Assembly: GCA_943331855.1 (NCBI GenBank)
Contig: CALQNE010000156.1
Location: 1-8,041, forward strand
DNA from: Bordetella parapertussis
GTDB taxonomy: Bacteria > Pseudomonadota > Gammaproteobacteria > Burkholderiales > Burkholderiaceae_B
Direction: 5' to 3'
DNA: 8,041 nucleotides
Program-made: the position numbers and the translations under genes
Shown here: piece by piece, positions 1 through 5,988 of the stretch
Layout: every line of letters starts with the position of its first letter
Numbering within the stretch: position 1 is the first letter of the stretch
Notes under the pieces: model-generated
Seen by the model: only the letters and a program-made list of their open reading frames with translations
The model's database searches: none
Told to the model about the DNA's origin: nothing

Positions 1-1
1 G

Positions 2-958
2 ACGACCGAGCGAGAACGGTCTCACATCGACATCATCCAACGCATCATTGAGGGCCAATCAACCGCGGCCTTAGCGTCCGTGCGTAACCATGCCGAAAAA
101 TGGCCGCTTGATGCCCTTATCATGTCAACCGCACTCGGCGCTTTTGGACTCATTGCCTTTAGTGGTCAGGCCGATCACGATCAGCAGCGTTATGATTTTG
201 TACAAAAACTGATCCCGTCGTATCCCAACGAACACCCTTGGTTATTGACGCATCGAGGGTGGGTACTCATTGAAACTAAACAACCTCAGGCGGGATTGCC
301 TTTCGTCGCACATAGCTTGAGCTTGCGACCAGCAAATGGAAATGCCGCGCACGTCATGATGCATGCACAGTTTGAGCTGAATAAGCCTGCCGCTGGTTTA
401 GACTTTGCAAACAAGTGGCTCACACTATACCCAGAGAATGCAATGCTTTTTGGACACGTGCACTGGCATGCGGCTTTGTGCGAAATTGAGCTTGGTCGAG
501 CTGAACAAGCCGTGCAACGTTTACTGACGATCATCGAGCCTCATCTGGCGCATGCCCCGCCCTTAGTGGGCATGACAGACACCACCTCTTTGCTATGGCG
601 TCTAAATATGCAAGGCCTAAAAGATTTATCCTGGACTGCAGCTGAACGCTTTGCAAAAGACAATTATTCGAAGGGCGGTAACGTCTTTGCTGAACTACAT
701 CTGGCCATGTTAGCCTTCGCAACCGAACAAAGTGAAGACCTGCAGGCCTGTCGGGTGCGACTGCAAAAACAGGCAGACTCAGGTCACGGCGGAGCGCCCA
801 GTGCATTGCACTGGGTAGATGGCTTAGCGGCTTTACGCAAACACGATCGCGTGACAGCGCGTCACGCGTTTACCCAGTGTGCAGAAAAGTCTGTTGGTTT
901 AGGCGGCAGCCATGCACAACGCACTGTCATTGAACGCACACTGGCCGCTTTGCGTTAG
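2..958 (+). CDS. TTC38-family tetratricopeptide repeat protein (5'-truncated by window edge)
   Basis: The frame is open from base 2 to the TAG at 956-958, giving 318 residues. The GTG at 80 is in frame but is not convincing as the start, because coding-like sequence (ERERSHIDIIQRIIEG) continues upstream of it. The true start lies outside the window. I recognise the TTC38-like family from an ordered set of blocks: a helical repeat segment around LLTHRGWVLIETKQPQAG, then AAHVMMHAQFEL, then the GHVHWHAALCEIELGRAEQAV block, then the TDTTSLLWRLNMQG block. In TTC38 homologues the corresponding blocks follow the same order with the conserved WH and the S-x-L-x-R-L-x-M-x-G signature. Family members are usually around 430-470 residues, so roughly 100-150 are missing. 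The protein is probably cytosolic with no visible signal peptide; its biochemical role is unknown. It is convergent with the MFS gene, with one base (959) between stop codons. Confidence 0.8.
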   Translation, partial: TTERERSHIDIIQRIIEGQSTAALASVRNHAEKWPLDALIMSTALGAFGLIAFSGQADHDQQRYDFVQKLIPSYPNEHPWLLTHRGWVLIETKQPQAGLPFVAHSLSLRPANGNAAHVMMHAQFELNKPAAGLDFANKWLTLYPENAMLFGHVHWHAALCEIELGRAEQAVQRLLTIIEPHLAHAPPLVGMTDTTSLLWRLNMQGLKDLSWTAAERFAKDNYSKGGNVFAELHLAMLAFATEQSEDLQACRVRLQKQADSGHGGAPSALHWVDGLAALRKHDRVTARHAFTQCAEKSVGLGGSHAQRTVIERTLAALR

Positions 959-959
959 A

Positions 960-2192
960 TTACGACGCCTTGTCAGATGCCCGTTGTGCTAATAACAAAA
1001 ATCCAGACATTGCAGCAAGAGCACCAACAACAGCATATGCAAAGCCATAGCCATCAAAAAAAGTAATCACGACTGAAAATGCAGACGGCATCAACATAAC
1101 GCCGGTGAACATCAAGCCCGAACCAAGACCCGTTGCCTCAGTTCTTTGTGCACCACCAAGCCGAGCCCACTCAGCATAGGCAAGACCTGTAAACCCGCTG
1201 GCCGTTGCGCCGGCCACCGCACAAATTAATAGCACCAACCACTGTGGCCAAGCTTCACTGAACTGTCCCGAGAGCACAGCCGCCACGCACATGATCAGGC
1301 CTTGCAATGCCAAAAGCATTTGCGCCGTCACAAACCGGTCTGCTAACCATCCCCAAATCGGCCGGCTAATCACCGCGGCGAGCTGATAAATCGCAAGTGC
1401 TCTGCCCCCCTGAACAAGGTCAAAGCCAGCTTTACTTGTCAGCTGCACCGTTAAAAAACTGATAAAGCAAAGCTGAATCCCGCCATAGATAAAGCTCACG
1501 AATGCCAAGCGACGAATAGCGGGGCTTAACCGCAAGATTTGTAGCGGAGCCAAGAGTCCTTTCGAAAATATCGCGCACGTTGGGTCACGGTCACGATCCC
1601 AATTCAAGCGTGGAATCTGCATCAAGGCCAAGGCAATGAGCACGGGGACGGTTTGCAACAAGAGCGCCGCTCGCCAGCCAAGATGCAATGTGAGCGGAGC
1701 CATCACGAGCCCAGCCAATACCCCACCGAGCGGCACTCCGATCTGGCGTACCGACAGCACAAAGTTCATCACGCGTGGCGGCGTGCGCGGAACAAGCAAA
1801 TGTGTACTTGCAGGTGCGGTCGCGCCGTACGCTAAGCCCAAGAGCCCTGCCCCCATCACAACTGAGAGCACACTGCCTAAAGAGCAGGCCAATAACATTG
1901 CAAGCGTTGCAATCAGAACGAGTTGACTGACCCTGACTGCACCATAGCGATGAATAAATCGGGGAGACAGTACCGCTGAAATGACACCGACACCGTAAAC
2001 AATTGAAATAAAAAAACCAACAAGCGTACTGGGTACTTGAAGATCTTTTGCAATTACCGGCGCTACAACCGGAAACGAATAAGCGGCCATCGTCGCCAAA
2101 CTTTGTATCGCGAGCGTTGCGCTCAAGGGCCAAAATGGGAAACCTAGCTTGGTGCGAACATCTTTTTCAATAGGGCTGATCTCTGCGCCCAT
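960..2192 (-). CDS. MFS transporter, 12 transmembrane helices
   Basis: This is a 410-residue inner-membrane secondary carrier of the major facilitator superfamily. The hydrophobic profile fits two six-helix halves joined by a polar loop near residues 194-215 (PRLNWDRDRDP). Family marks are the loop 2-3 motif PRFIHRYG (77-84), the helix 5 block RQIGVPLGG (149-157) and the second-half motif-A copy RPIWGWLADRF (277-287). I chose the ATG at 2192 because a purine-rich AAAGAGA (2204-2198) precedes it. An in-frame ATG at 2249 would add a Cys/Arg-rich 19-residue extension unlike an MFS N-terminus and sits in the loop of a dyad. The gene lies 109 nt after the VOC gene on the same strand with no clear promoter between, so it is probably third in a unit with Bug receptor 1. 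Substrate is not determinable; organic anion uptake or efflux is inferred only from context. Confidence 0.85.
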   Translation of the reverse strand: MGAEISPIEKDVRTKLGFPFWPLSATLAIQSLATMAAYSFPVVAPVIAKDLQVPSTLVGFFISIVYGVGVISAVLSPRFIHRYGAVRVSQLVLIATLAMLLACSLGSVLSVVMGAGLLGLAYGATAPASTHLLVPRTPPRVMNFVLSVRQIGVPLGGVLAGLVMAPLTLHLGWRAALLLQTVPVLIALALMQIPRLNWDRDRDPTCAIFSKGLLAPLQILRLSPAIRRLAFVSFIYGGIQLCFISFLTVQLTSKAGFDLVQGGRALAIYQLAAVISRPIWGWLADRFVTAQMLLALQGLIMCVAAVLSGQFSEAWPQWLVLLICAVAGATASGFTGLAYAEWARLGGAQRTEATGLGSGLMFTGVMLMPSAFSVVITFFDGYGFAYAVVGALAAMSGFLLLAQRASDKAS

Positions 2193-2197
2193 GTTTT

Positions 2198-2204
2198 TCT
2201 CTTT
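2198..2204 (-). promoter_or_regulatory. Ribosome binding site deciding the MFS start
   Basis: The minus strand reads AAAGAGA, with the GAG core six nucleotides before the ATG at 2192. It is a modest Shine-Dalgarno match but better placed than anything before the upstream in-frame ATG at 2249. Confidence 0.5.
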
Positions 2205-2240
2205 GCTGCGAATCCCACAGCATAAACAGGATCGTGCCAA

Positions 2241-2255
2241 GCAACGCATCGTTGC
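2241..2255. repeat. Perfect 6-3-6 inverted repeat upstream of the MFS gene
   Basis: GCAACG (2241-2246), spacer CAT, CGTTGC (2250-2255). The arms are exactly complementary. It lies in the 109-nt gap between the VOC and MFS genes, about 48 nt before the chosen MFS start. The spacer, read on the minus strand, is the ATG of the rejected longer MFS start. It could be a regulator site or a small RNA hairpin; there is no U-run on either side, so it does not look like a terminator. Confidence 0.45.
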
Positions 2256-2301
2256 AGTGACACTATCCGATCGTCAAACCCTTAGGCTTCTGGCTACAAA
2301 T

Positions 2302-2709
2302 CTATTTGTGATAATCAGCATTGCCAGGCCAAGGTTCTTCAGACACGTCAAACACCATGCCTTCAAAACCACGAAATTTATCTGGACGCTTGCGATCAGT
2401 CAGTGGGGCAAGTTCCATTTCATCAACGTAAGGTTTGCCGCCTAAAGCCTGAACCGCTTCGACACAGCCATCGGGATCATCTGTGTAGACGCCGAAGTGA
2501 TGCAGGCCTACATAATCCATTCCTTTACCTAGTTGATCGCTCTTGAATTTTAAGAGCGCAATGTTAAGTACATCATCTGTTAAAAAATAACCGCTCGCGC
2601 GTTCATTATCCATGTACTTCAGTTTTTTAAAACCAAAGGCTTTCGTGTAAAACTCTAGGGCCTTTTCTGGATCTTGTGTAGCAATGACGATGTGACGTAA
2701 CTGAGACAT
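2302..2709 (-). CDS. VOC-superfamily (glyoxalase/dioxygenase-fold) protein
   Basis: This 135-residue protein has two beta-alpha-beta-beta-beta modules: one begins at LRHIVIATQDPEKALEFYTKAFGF (4-27) and the second at VGLHHFGVYTDDPDGCVEAV (67-86). Candidate metal ligands by family position are H6, H71 and D121 in GMVFDV; the first-module position that is often Glu or Gln is not obvious (N49 is nearby), so metal binding and activity are uncertain. Members include glyoxalase I, methylmalonyl-CoA epimerase, extradiol dioxygenases and resistance proteins; nothing here fixes which. The full length is typical of a single-domain VOC protein. GGGAG sits seven nucleotides before the ATG, supporting this start. 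It begins 44 nt after the stop of Bug receptor 1 on the same strand, so co-transcription with it is likely, suggesting an enzyme acting on the captured ligand or a product of it (inference). Confidence 0.85.
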   Translation of the reverse strand: MSQLRHIVIATQDPEKALEFYTKAFGFKKLKYMDNERASGYFLTDDVLNIALLKFKSDQLGKGMDYVGLHHFGVYTDDPDGCVEAVQALGGKPYVDEMELAPLTDRKRPDKFRGFEGMVFDVSEEPWPGNADYHK

Positions 2710-2753
2710 TTTTAGACTCCCACTAAAGTAGAGATAAACCGCATTAAAGAAAC

Positions 2754-3722
2754 TTATTCTGGCCGAATGCCGGCAGTTTGAACTAAGACACCAATTCGAA
2801 TGGCTTCACGCTCAATAAAGTCACTAAATTCTTGTGGTGAACTTGGCAAAACCTCATTACCCTGATCGACGAGCTGTTTGCGAAAATTAGGTTCAAGCAA
2901 CACCGTTTTTAGCGTCTCATTTAATTTATTGACTCGGTCAAGCGGCAGGCCGGCTGGGGCAAATAAACCTAACCAAGACAATAACTCAAAACCTGGGATT
3001 GTTTCGGCGATGGTCGGCACCCCCGGCAATGCGGGCTGCCTTTCTAAACTGGCCACGCCAAGCGGTTTAAGTTTGCCTGCGCTGATTAATGAAAGCGAAG
3101 TCGGGGGGGTATCAAAATACGCTGTTAGTCGCCCACCAATCAAATCGGGCACAATTTGCGACGAACCACGATACGGAACATGTGCGATGTCTATTTTTGC
3201 CATCGTTGCAAGCATGACAAGCCCAAGGTGAGAGGCTGAACCACTGCCGCCAGAACCGAAGTTCAACTGTGCGGAAGCACTTTTTCCTGCGGCAATGATA
3301 TCCGCCACGCTGTTTGCAGGACTATTGGCCGCGACCACCAAGAGCATGGGCGTTGCAGCAATTTGCCCAATTGGCTGAAAACCACGCTTAATATCAAACG
3401 GTAGCTTTTCATATAAATAGCGGTTGACCACTTGGGTCCCTAAGTTGCCAAGTAACAGTGTGTAGCCATCTGGCTTAGCCTGAGCAACAAACTGCATCGC
3501 GATGGTTCCGTTACTACCACTGCGGTTTTCGACGACGACGGGTAGCTTCAAGATTGCTTCGAAGCGGGCGCCAACCAAGCGAGCCAAGACATCTGCAATA
3601 CCGCCAACAGCGTAGGGAACAATAATTTTGATTGACTCACTCGGAAAAGTTTGAGCCCTGACTGTTAATGCCGTAAATATAGAGAGAAAAAAGAAACAGC
3701 GTCGAACGATTTTCGTTTTCAT
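2754..3722 (-). CDS. Bug-family TTT substrate-binding receptor (receptor 1)
   Basis: A 322-residue periplasmic solute receptor of the tripartite tricarboxylate transporter type. A Sec signal peptide (basic MKTKIVRR, hydrophobic FFFLSIFTALTV) is probably cleaved at VRA|QT (after residue 23). Family blocks appear in order: PYAVGGIAD (36-44), ENRSGSNG (65-72), KPDGYTLL (83-90), the Gly/Ser-rich NFGSGGSGSASHL (154-166), the HVPYRGSSQ block, the GVPTIAE block and a C-terminal FIEREAIRIG helix. These proteins form a two-domain flytrap that binds carboxylates or other small anions. The ATG has a strong GAGGGG ribosome site (3733-3728) five nucleotides upstream. It leads a probable unit with the VOC and MFS genes and diverges from receptor 2 across 210 bp. 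No TctA or TctB partner is present. Ligand unknown. Confidence 0.93.
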   Translation of the reverse strand: MKTKIVRRCFFFLSIFTALTVRAQTFPSESIKIIVPYAVGGIADVLARLVGARFEAILKLPVVVENRSGSNGTIAMQFVAQAKPDGYTLLLGNLGTQVVNRYLYEKLPFDIKRGFQPIGQIAATPMLLVVAANSPANSVADIIAAGKSASAQLNFGSGGSGSASHLGLVMLATMAKIDIAHVPYRGSSQIVPDLIGGRLTAYFDTPPTSLSLISAGKLKPLGVASLERQPALPGVPTIAETIPGFELLSWLGLFAPAGLPLDRVNKLNETLKTVLLEPNFRKQLVDQGNEVLPSSPQEFSDFIEREAIRIGVLVQTAGIRPE

Positions 3723-3727
3723 ACGGT

Positions 3728-3733
3728 CCCCTC
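3728..3733 (-). promoter_or_regulatory. Strong ribosome binding site of Bug receptor 1
   Basis: The minus strand reads GAGGGG, five nucleotides before the ATG at 3722. It directly abuts the 7-3-7 dyad at 3734-3750, so anything binding or folding there could affect translation initiation. Confidence 0.7.
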
Positions 3734-3750
3734 AAGTGGTGCAACCACTT
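3734..3750. promoter_or_regulatory. Perfect 7-3-7 palindrome before Bug receptor 1, candidate operator
   Basis: AAGTGGT (3734-3740), GCA, ACCACTT (3744-3750); the arms are perfectly complementary. The core TGGT-N3-ACCA has the layout of FadR/GntR-type operators, which is established for that family; assigning such a regulator here is inference. It may alternatively act as an RNA hairpin next to the ribosome site. Confidence 0.5.
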
Positions 3751-3835
3751 TATTATTTATTTTTTACGACCCGCTTTTGAAACCAAGCGCGCCTTCGCCT
3801 TGTCTTTATATTAGTCGTTATTTGGATCCGATGGT

Positions 3836-3845
3836 CAGGTAAGGT
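3836..3845 (+). repeat. Direct repeat copy 1 (CAGGTAAGGT)
   Basis: Identical to the 10-mer at 3892-3901, with start-to-start distance 56 bp. Flanking bases also partly match: GAT lies six bases upstream in both, and 14 of 18 positions agree from 3830 to 3847 compared with 3886 to 3903. Both copies lie in the divergent region, which suits paired binding sites of one regulator. Confidence 0.5.
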
Positions 3846-3866
3846 TCTAAATTTTATTTTAAAACC
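3843..3866. repeat. A/T-rich imperfect inverted repeat
   Basis: GGTTCTAAA (3843-3851), a 6-nt spacer, TTTAAAACC (3858-3866): nine-base arms with one mismatch. It overlaps the end of direct repeat copy 1. It is a possible operator. It has too little G/C in the stem, and no following T-run, to be a terminator. Confidence 0.35.
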
Positions 3867-3891
3867 TCATTACACATGATTAAATGATCGC

Positions 3892-3901
3892 CAGGTAAGG
3901 T
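3892..3901 (+). repeat. Direct repeat copy 2 (CAGGTAAGGT)
   Basis: Second exact copy of the 10-mer at 3836-3845. It lies 31 nt before the start codon of Bug receptor 2, so a protein bound here would be well placed to influence that gene. Confidence 0.5.
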
Positions 3902-3932
3902 ACAACCAATACGCTCCATTTACAAAAAGCGA

Positions 3933-4910
3933 ATGATAAAAATGAAAAAAATTAAAAATTGGATAATGGTCACGATCTTCTCAAGTATGACCTTGGGATC
4001 TTGCACGGTGCTCGCGGACGATTACCCTACGCGTTCGATCAAAGTCATTGTGGCCTATGCAGTCGGTAGTGGGGCCGACACCATTGCCCGTATCTTAGGT
4101 GAACAACTCGCCATTAATTTGAACACGCCCGTCGTAATCGAGAACATCGCTGGTGCAGGTGGCGCGAAAGGGACCGTCGCAGCAGCCAGAGCAGCTTCTG
4201 ATGGACATACACTGCTTCTAGCGCCCACCACCGTCACGGTAAGCGCACACATGGAAGCCAAGCCTCAGTACGATCCGATCAAGGACTTTGCACCAATCAT
4301 GCGCGTGGCAATATTGCCTCTCGTACTTGTCGTCGGCCCCCAGATGCCTTTTCAAACGCTTGGCGAACTCATCCGTGAAGCAAAAAAAAATCCAGGGAAA
4401 TTGAACTATGCAACATCTGGAAAAGGAACGGGCAGTCATCTTGAGGTTGAATTATTCGCAAGACAAACTGGAATCGAGGTTACCGAAGTCCCTTATAAAA
4501 CAGGCTCGCAAGCGCTAACAGATGTCATCAGTGGGCAAGTGTCATTCTATCTGCCTGTCATACCAGCCGCAGGCCAACAAATTCTTGCTGGACGCATGAA
4601 CGCCTTAGCGATCGGAACGCGCCAGCGCTCAGCTGAATTTCCAAACATACCCACGTTTGCAGAGGCACTGAACATACCTGATTATGAAGCCTCGGTTTGG
4701 TACGGCTTGTTAGCCCCCGCTGGAACAAACGCTCAAATCATTCATAAATTGGCAGCTGAGTTAAGCAAAATTCTTGAAATGCAAAAAATCAAAGACAAGA
4801 TTGCTGCAACTGGATCGGAGGTATCGCCACTCAATTCAAAGGAATTTAGCGCGTTCATTCAAGCTGAAAGTAAAAAATGGGGCGAACTCGTCAAAACGCT
4901 AGGTTTATGA
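3933..4910 (+). CDS. Bug-family TTT substrate-binding receptor (receptor 2)
   Basis: A 325-residue periplasmic receptor. The N-terminus is very Lys-rich, followed by a hydrophobic stretch to about residue 28. Cleavage at VLA|DD gives a mature protein starting DDYPTRSIKVIV, typical of the family. LGSC (21-24) just before it is a weak lipobox, so a lipoprotein form is possible. Blocks present: AYAVGSGAD (41-49), ENIAGAGG (70-77), SDGHTLL, ATSGKGTGSHLE, EVPYKTGSQ, NIPTFAEA, WYGLLAPAG and a C-terminal FIQAESKKWG. The first block departs from the usual P-x3-GG-x2-D: Ala replaces Pro at 41 and Ser replaces the second Gly at 46, in a ligand-contacting loop. Start choice between ATG 3933 and ATG 3942 is open, as neither has a clear ribosome site. 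It is a single-gene unit, divergent from receptor 1 and convergent with receptor 3 (14 bp between stops). Confidence 0.92.
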   Translation: MIKMKKIKNWIMVTIFSSMTLGSCTVLADDYPTRSIKVIVAYAVGSGADTIARILGEQLAINLNTPVVIENIAGAGGAKGTVAAARAASDGHTLLLAPTTVTVSAHMEAKPQYDPIKDFAPIMRVAILPLVLVVGPQMPFQTLGELIREAKKNPGKLNYATSGKGTGSHLEVELFARQTGIEVTEVPYKTGSQALTDVISGQVSFYLPVIPAAGQQILAGRMNALAIGTRQRSAEFPNIPTFAEALNIPDYEASVWYGLLAPAGTNAQIIHKLAAELSKILEMQKIKDKIAATGSEVSPLNSKEFSAFIQAESKKWGELVKTLGL

Positions 4911-4924
4911 TCAGGCCCAACTTA

Positions 4925-5908
4925 CTAATCAATTTTTATTCCAGAACTTTGAACAAGTTTTTCCCAACGATTGATTTCAAGATTCAGAAAAGCCTTCAGC
5001 TCATCAGGCGTTGAGCCGATTGCTTCGGCACCCTGCGTTGCGAGTCTGGCTTTAATTTCTGAGTCGTTGAGTGCGTTGCGATAGGCTTTGCTTATCTTGT
5101 CAACAACATCAGTCGGTGTGTTAGCGGGCGCAAACAAGGCCTGCCATGCCCCCATCGAAAATCCTGGTACGAAGGATTCAGAGACGGTCGGGATATCCGG
5201 AAGAAGCGAAGAGCGTTTTTCACTTGTTACAGCAAGCGCTGTCACGCGTTTATCTCGAACATAGGGGTAGGCAGAATTGATAGGGTCAGCAAACAGATCA
5301 AGGCGCCCCGCAATGAAGTCTGGAAACGCCCCTGCCCCACCCTTGTAGGGAATATGAACCGCTTCAACACCAATTCCTTGCAGTACGACATACATCGCCA
5401 AATGGGTCAGATTACCGGTCCCAGCTGAACCGTAGTTAAGTTTTTGCTCTTTGCCTTTGATGAATTGACGCAGGGTTTGCTGATTGGTCACGCCGGATTG
5501 AAGGCTCGCCATGATCAGTAAAGGTTGATTGACGGCCAAAGATACCGGGACAAGATCTTTTGTTAAATCATAGGAAACGGAAAGCTTGAACGCCACGGAA
5601 AATGCAAGTGACGAAGTGCTATGCAACAAGGTGTAGCCATCTGCGGTCGACTTGGCCACGAGATCTGCGCCGATTGCACCGTTGGCGCCCGGTTTATTTT
5701 CTACTACAACCGGCACACCCAATTGCGTGCTTAAGTGAATACTAATTAAGCGCGCCACTTGGTCTGTTGCCCCACCGGCGGCAAAGGGAACAATCACTCG
5801 AACCGGCTTTGACGGCCACACCTGTTGGGCCAATGTTACTGAACTAAAGATACCGGCCAACACAATCAAAAATAACTGCATCCCACGAATCAATGTATTA
5901 TTTTTCAC
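4925..5908 (-). CDS. Bug-family TTT substrate-binding receptor (receptor 3), GTG start
   Basis: A 327-residue periplasmic receptor. I place the start at the GTG at 5908 because GAGGAG lies five nucleotides upstream. An in-frame ATG at 6049 would add 47 unrelated residues and would put the sigma70 promoter inside the gene. From the GTG, the signal peptide reads MKNNTLIRGMQLFLIVLAG and is cleaved at TLA|QQ (after 27). Blocks: PFAAGGATD (41-49), ENKPGANG, ADGYTLL, NYGSAGTGNLTHL, HIPYKGGAG, DIPTVSE, AWQALFAPANTP and a C-terminal EINRWEKLV; all ligand-loop motifs look canonical. The downstream neighbour is convergent receptor 2; upstream it diverges from the SDR gene across 221 bp. It is transcribed alone as far as can be seen. 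Ligand unknown; no membrane components nearby. Confidence 0.93.
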   Translation of the reverse strand: MKNNTLIRGMQLFLIVLAGIFSSVTLAQQVWPSKPVRVIVPFAAGGATDQVARLISIHLSTQLGVPVVVENKPGANGAIGADLVAKSTADGYTLLHSTSSLAFSVAFKLSVSYDLTKDLVPVSLAVNQPLLIMASLQSGVTNQQTLRQFIKGKEQKLNYGSAGTGNLTHLAMYVVLQGIGVEAVHIPYKGGAGAFPDFIAGRLDLFADPINSAYPYVRDKRVTALAVTSEKRSSLLPDIPTVSESFVPGFSMGAWQALFAPANTPTDVVDKISKAYRNALNDSEIKARLATQGAEAIGSTPDELKAFLNLEINRWEKLVQSSGIKID

Positions 5909-5913
5909 TGTGG

Positions 5914-5919
5914 CTCCTC
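5914..5919 (-). promoter_or_regulatory. Ribosome binding site deciding the GTG start of receptor 3
   Basis: The minus strand reads GAGGAG, five nucleotides before the GTG at 5908. This is a near-ideal Shine-Dalgarno placement and fixes the start at a length (327 residues) equal to that of receptor 4. Confidence 0.75.
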
Positions 5920-5921
5920 GG

Positions 5922-5936
5922 TTGTGCAACGCACAA
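5922..5936. promoter_or_regulatory. Perfect 6-3-6 inverted repeat in the receptor 3 leader
   Basis: TTGTGC (5922-5927), AAC, GCACAA (5931-5936). It lies between the predicted transcription start (about 5953) and the ribosome site, so it would be transcribed. It contains GTTGCAC on the coding strand, also present in the receptor 1 leader at nearly the same distance from the start codon. It could act as operator or RNA hairpin. Confidence 0.45.
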
Positions 5937-5959
5937 AGCGCTGCGGCTTCTATGTTGTG

Positions 5960-5988
5960 TTTATACGGGCAGATGCAGCTTGAATCAA
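5960..5988 (-). promoter_or_regulatory. Sigma70-type promoter of Bug receptor 3
   Basis: On the minus strand, -35 TTGATT (5988-5983), a 17-nt spacer and -10 TATAAA (5965-5960), matching consensus at 4 of 6 and 5 of 6 positions. Transcription would begin near 5953, leaving a leader of about 45 nt before the GTG at 5908. A CTTGA-A-TCAAG palindrome (5979-5989) covers the -35 element and might be an operator. Confidence 0.65.

Larger units (their letters stand above)
3723..3932. other. Divergent control region between Bug receptors 1 and 2
   Basis: The 210-bp gap is A/T-rich and holds the 7-3-7 palindrome (3734-3750), a 10-bp direct repeat (3836-3845 and 3892-3901) and an imperfect dyad (3843-3866). 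Both flanking genes must start transcription in or near it. I found several partial -10 hexamers (TATATT at 3807-3812 on plus; TAAAAT within the dyad on minus), but none had a good -35 at 16-18 bp, so I do not call a promoter. No small gene is evident. Confidence 0.55.

Noticed and set aside
80..82. GTG as the start of the TPR protein
   Set aside because: The frame is open to the window edge with plausible coding sequence upstream, and TTC38-like proteins are longer.
1591..2133. 180-codon minus-strand open frame inside the MFS gene
   Set aside because: It is out of frame with the clear MFS protein, rich in Cys, Arg and Ser, and has no recognisable domain: a shadow frame.
2241..2255. Dyad as a terminator after the VOC gene
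   Set aside because: The stem is only six pairs and no T-run follows on the minus strand.
2149..2445. Plus-strand open frame spanning the MFS-VOC gap
   Set aside because: It runs antisense through two well-supported genes and its translation shows no domain or credible ribosome site.
2302..2709. Naming the VOC protein as glyoxalase I
   Set aside because: The fold is shared by many enzymes, one usual metal ligand is not evident, and context does not point to methylglyoxal detoxification.
3777..3812. TTGAAA ... TATATT as a plus-strand promoter for receptor 2
   Set aside because: The spacer is 24 bp, too long for sigma70.
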